20,978 nt of DNA from Oscillospiraceae bacterium (GTDB taxonomy: Bacteria; Bacillota; Clostridia; Oscillospirales; Ruminococcaceae): contig JAHZAU010000026.1 in the NCBI GenBank assembly GCA_019423755.1, forward strand, positions 1 through 20,978. The letters are read 5' to 3'. The notes below the pieces were generated by a model. That model made no database searches. It saw only the letters and a program-made list of their open reading frames with translations, and was not told the origin of the DNA. The position numbers were made by a program, and so were the translations under genes. The first letter of the stretch is position 1, and each line of letters begins with the position of its first letter. Below are positions 20,696 through 20,978 of the stretch, in pieces.

Positions 20696-20978
20696 TGACT
20701 AAGCACGTAAGCCGGGTTCTGTTGTGATGACAATCTATCTAGACCAGCAGTCGCCCACTGGTTCCAGCCACCTGCCCAAGGAAGGGCGACGGGCCGCCGC
20801 CTGATCTTCCATACAGATACGGTGTTGCTTCGGATAGGGTTTACATGGCAGTACGGTCTCCCGCACTCCGGTGAGCTCTTACCTCGCCTTTCCATCCTTA
20901 CCGGTCGAGGCCGGCGGTATCTTTCTGTTGCACTGTCCCTAAAGTCGCCTTCGGCTGCCGTTAGCAGCTATCCTGCCC
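20696..20978 (-). ncRNA. rnpB: RNase P RNA (type A-like), 5' end outside the window
   Basis: This is the catalytic RNA that matures tRNA 5' ends. Read on the minus strand, conserved P RNA blocks occur in order: AGTGCAACAGAAAGATA (plus 20918-20934), GGTAAGAGCTCACCG (plus 20869-20883), GGCCCG, a block ending GCTGGTCTAGAT, and the 3' signature ACAGAACCCGGCTTACG (plus 20706-20722). The AACCAGTGGGCGACTGCTGG and CTAGAT segments match the type A (E. coli-like) layout rather than the Bacillus type B. The 5' third is cut by the window edge. The exact mature 3' end is uncertain by several bases. A terminator follows. Confidence 0.95.

Noticed and set aside
1..20978. Mobile element, prophage, CRISPR array or defence system
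   Set aside because: No transposase, integrase, regularly spaced repeats, Cas or toxin-antitoxin genes are visible. All large frames are accounted for by core genes.

Overview
The window is a dense, roughly 60% GC stretch of core chromosome from a Gram-positive anaerobe. The protein styles point to the Clostridia, most likely Oscillospiraceae/Ruminococcaceae close to Faecalibacterium, Gemmiger or Subdoligranulum. The evidence is: a long single-chain clostridial PurL; the block DUF512 radical-SAM protein - der - plsY - gpsA; yceD-rpmF; a divergent second type IIA topoisomerase pair; an HPr-like protein without its phospho-histidine; and sigma-A promoters with 17-bp spacers. I see no insertion sequence, integrase, prophage, CRISPR array or defence island. 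The genus is inferred from protein character only.

Left part (1-4010, all minus strand): the 5' part of a tRNA-Arg(ACG) cut by the window edge, a small orphan P-loop NTPase, pgi (glycolysis), a secreted D-Ala-D-Ala carboxypeptidase (wall trimming), and the HPr-like protein. Most of these have their own recognisable promoter or terminator, so they look like short independent transcripts. At 3992-4041 the strand switches at two divergent promoters that share one symmetric -10 sequence.

Middle part (4125-11323, plus strand): mtaB (tRNA ms2t6A37 modification) with acyP behind an attenuator-like hairpin; purL (purine synthesis) with its own promoter and a strong terminator; a pair of small uncharacterised genes (DUF4177-like and possibly DUF5808-like, the second with a G7 tract); then a perfect-consensus promoter and a structured 160-nt leader in front of yceD-rpmF (50S ribosome assembly and protein L32).

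Right part (11423-20591, plus strand): PDZ/radical-SAM/DUF512 protein, der (ribosome assembly GTPase), plsY and gpsA (glycerol-3-phosphate supply and acylation, first steps of phospholipid synthesis), an intergenic cluster of hairpins, then a two-gene operon for the B and A subunits of a divergent type IIA topoisomerase. The window closes with rnpB (RNase P RNA, type A-like, minus strand, cut by the edge), convergent with the topoisomerase operon.

Most of this is housekeeping. The points that stand out are the divergent topoisomerase pair, the HPr-like protein with a lost His but kept Ser loop, the structured yceD-rpmF leader with coupled mini-ORFs, the symmetric bidirectional promoter, and the G7 tract.
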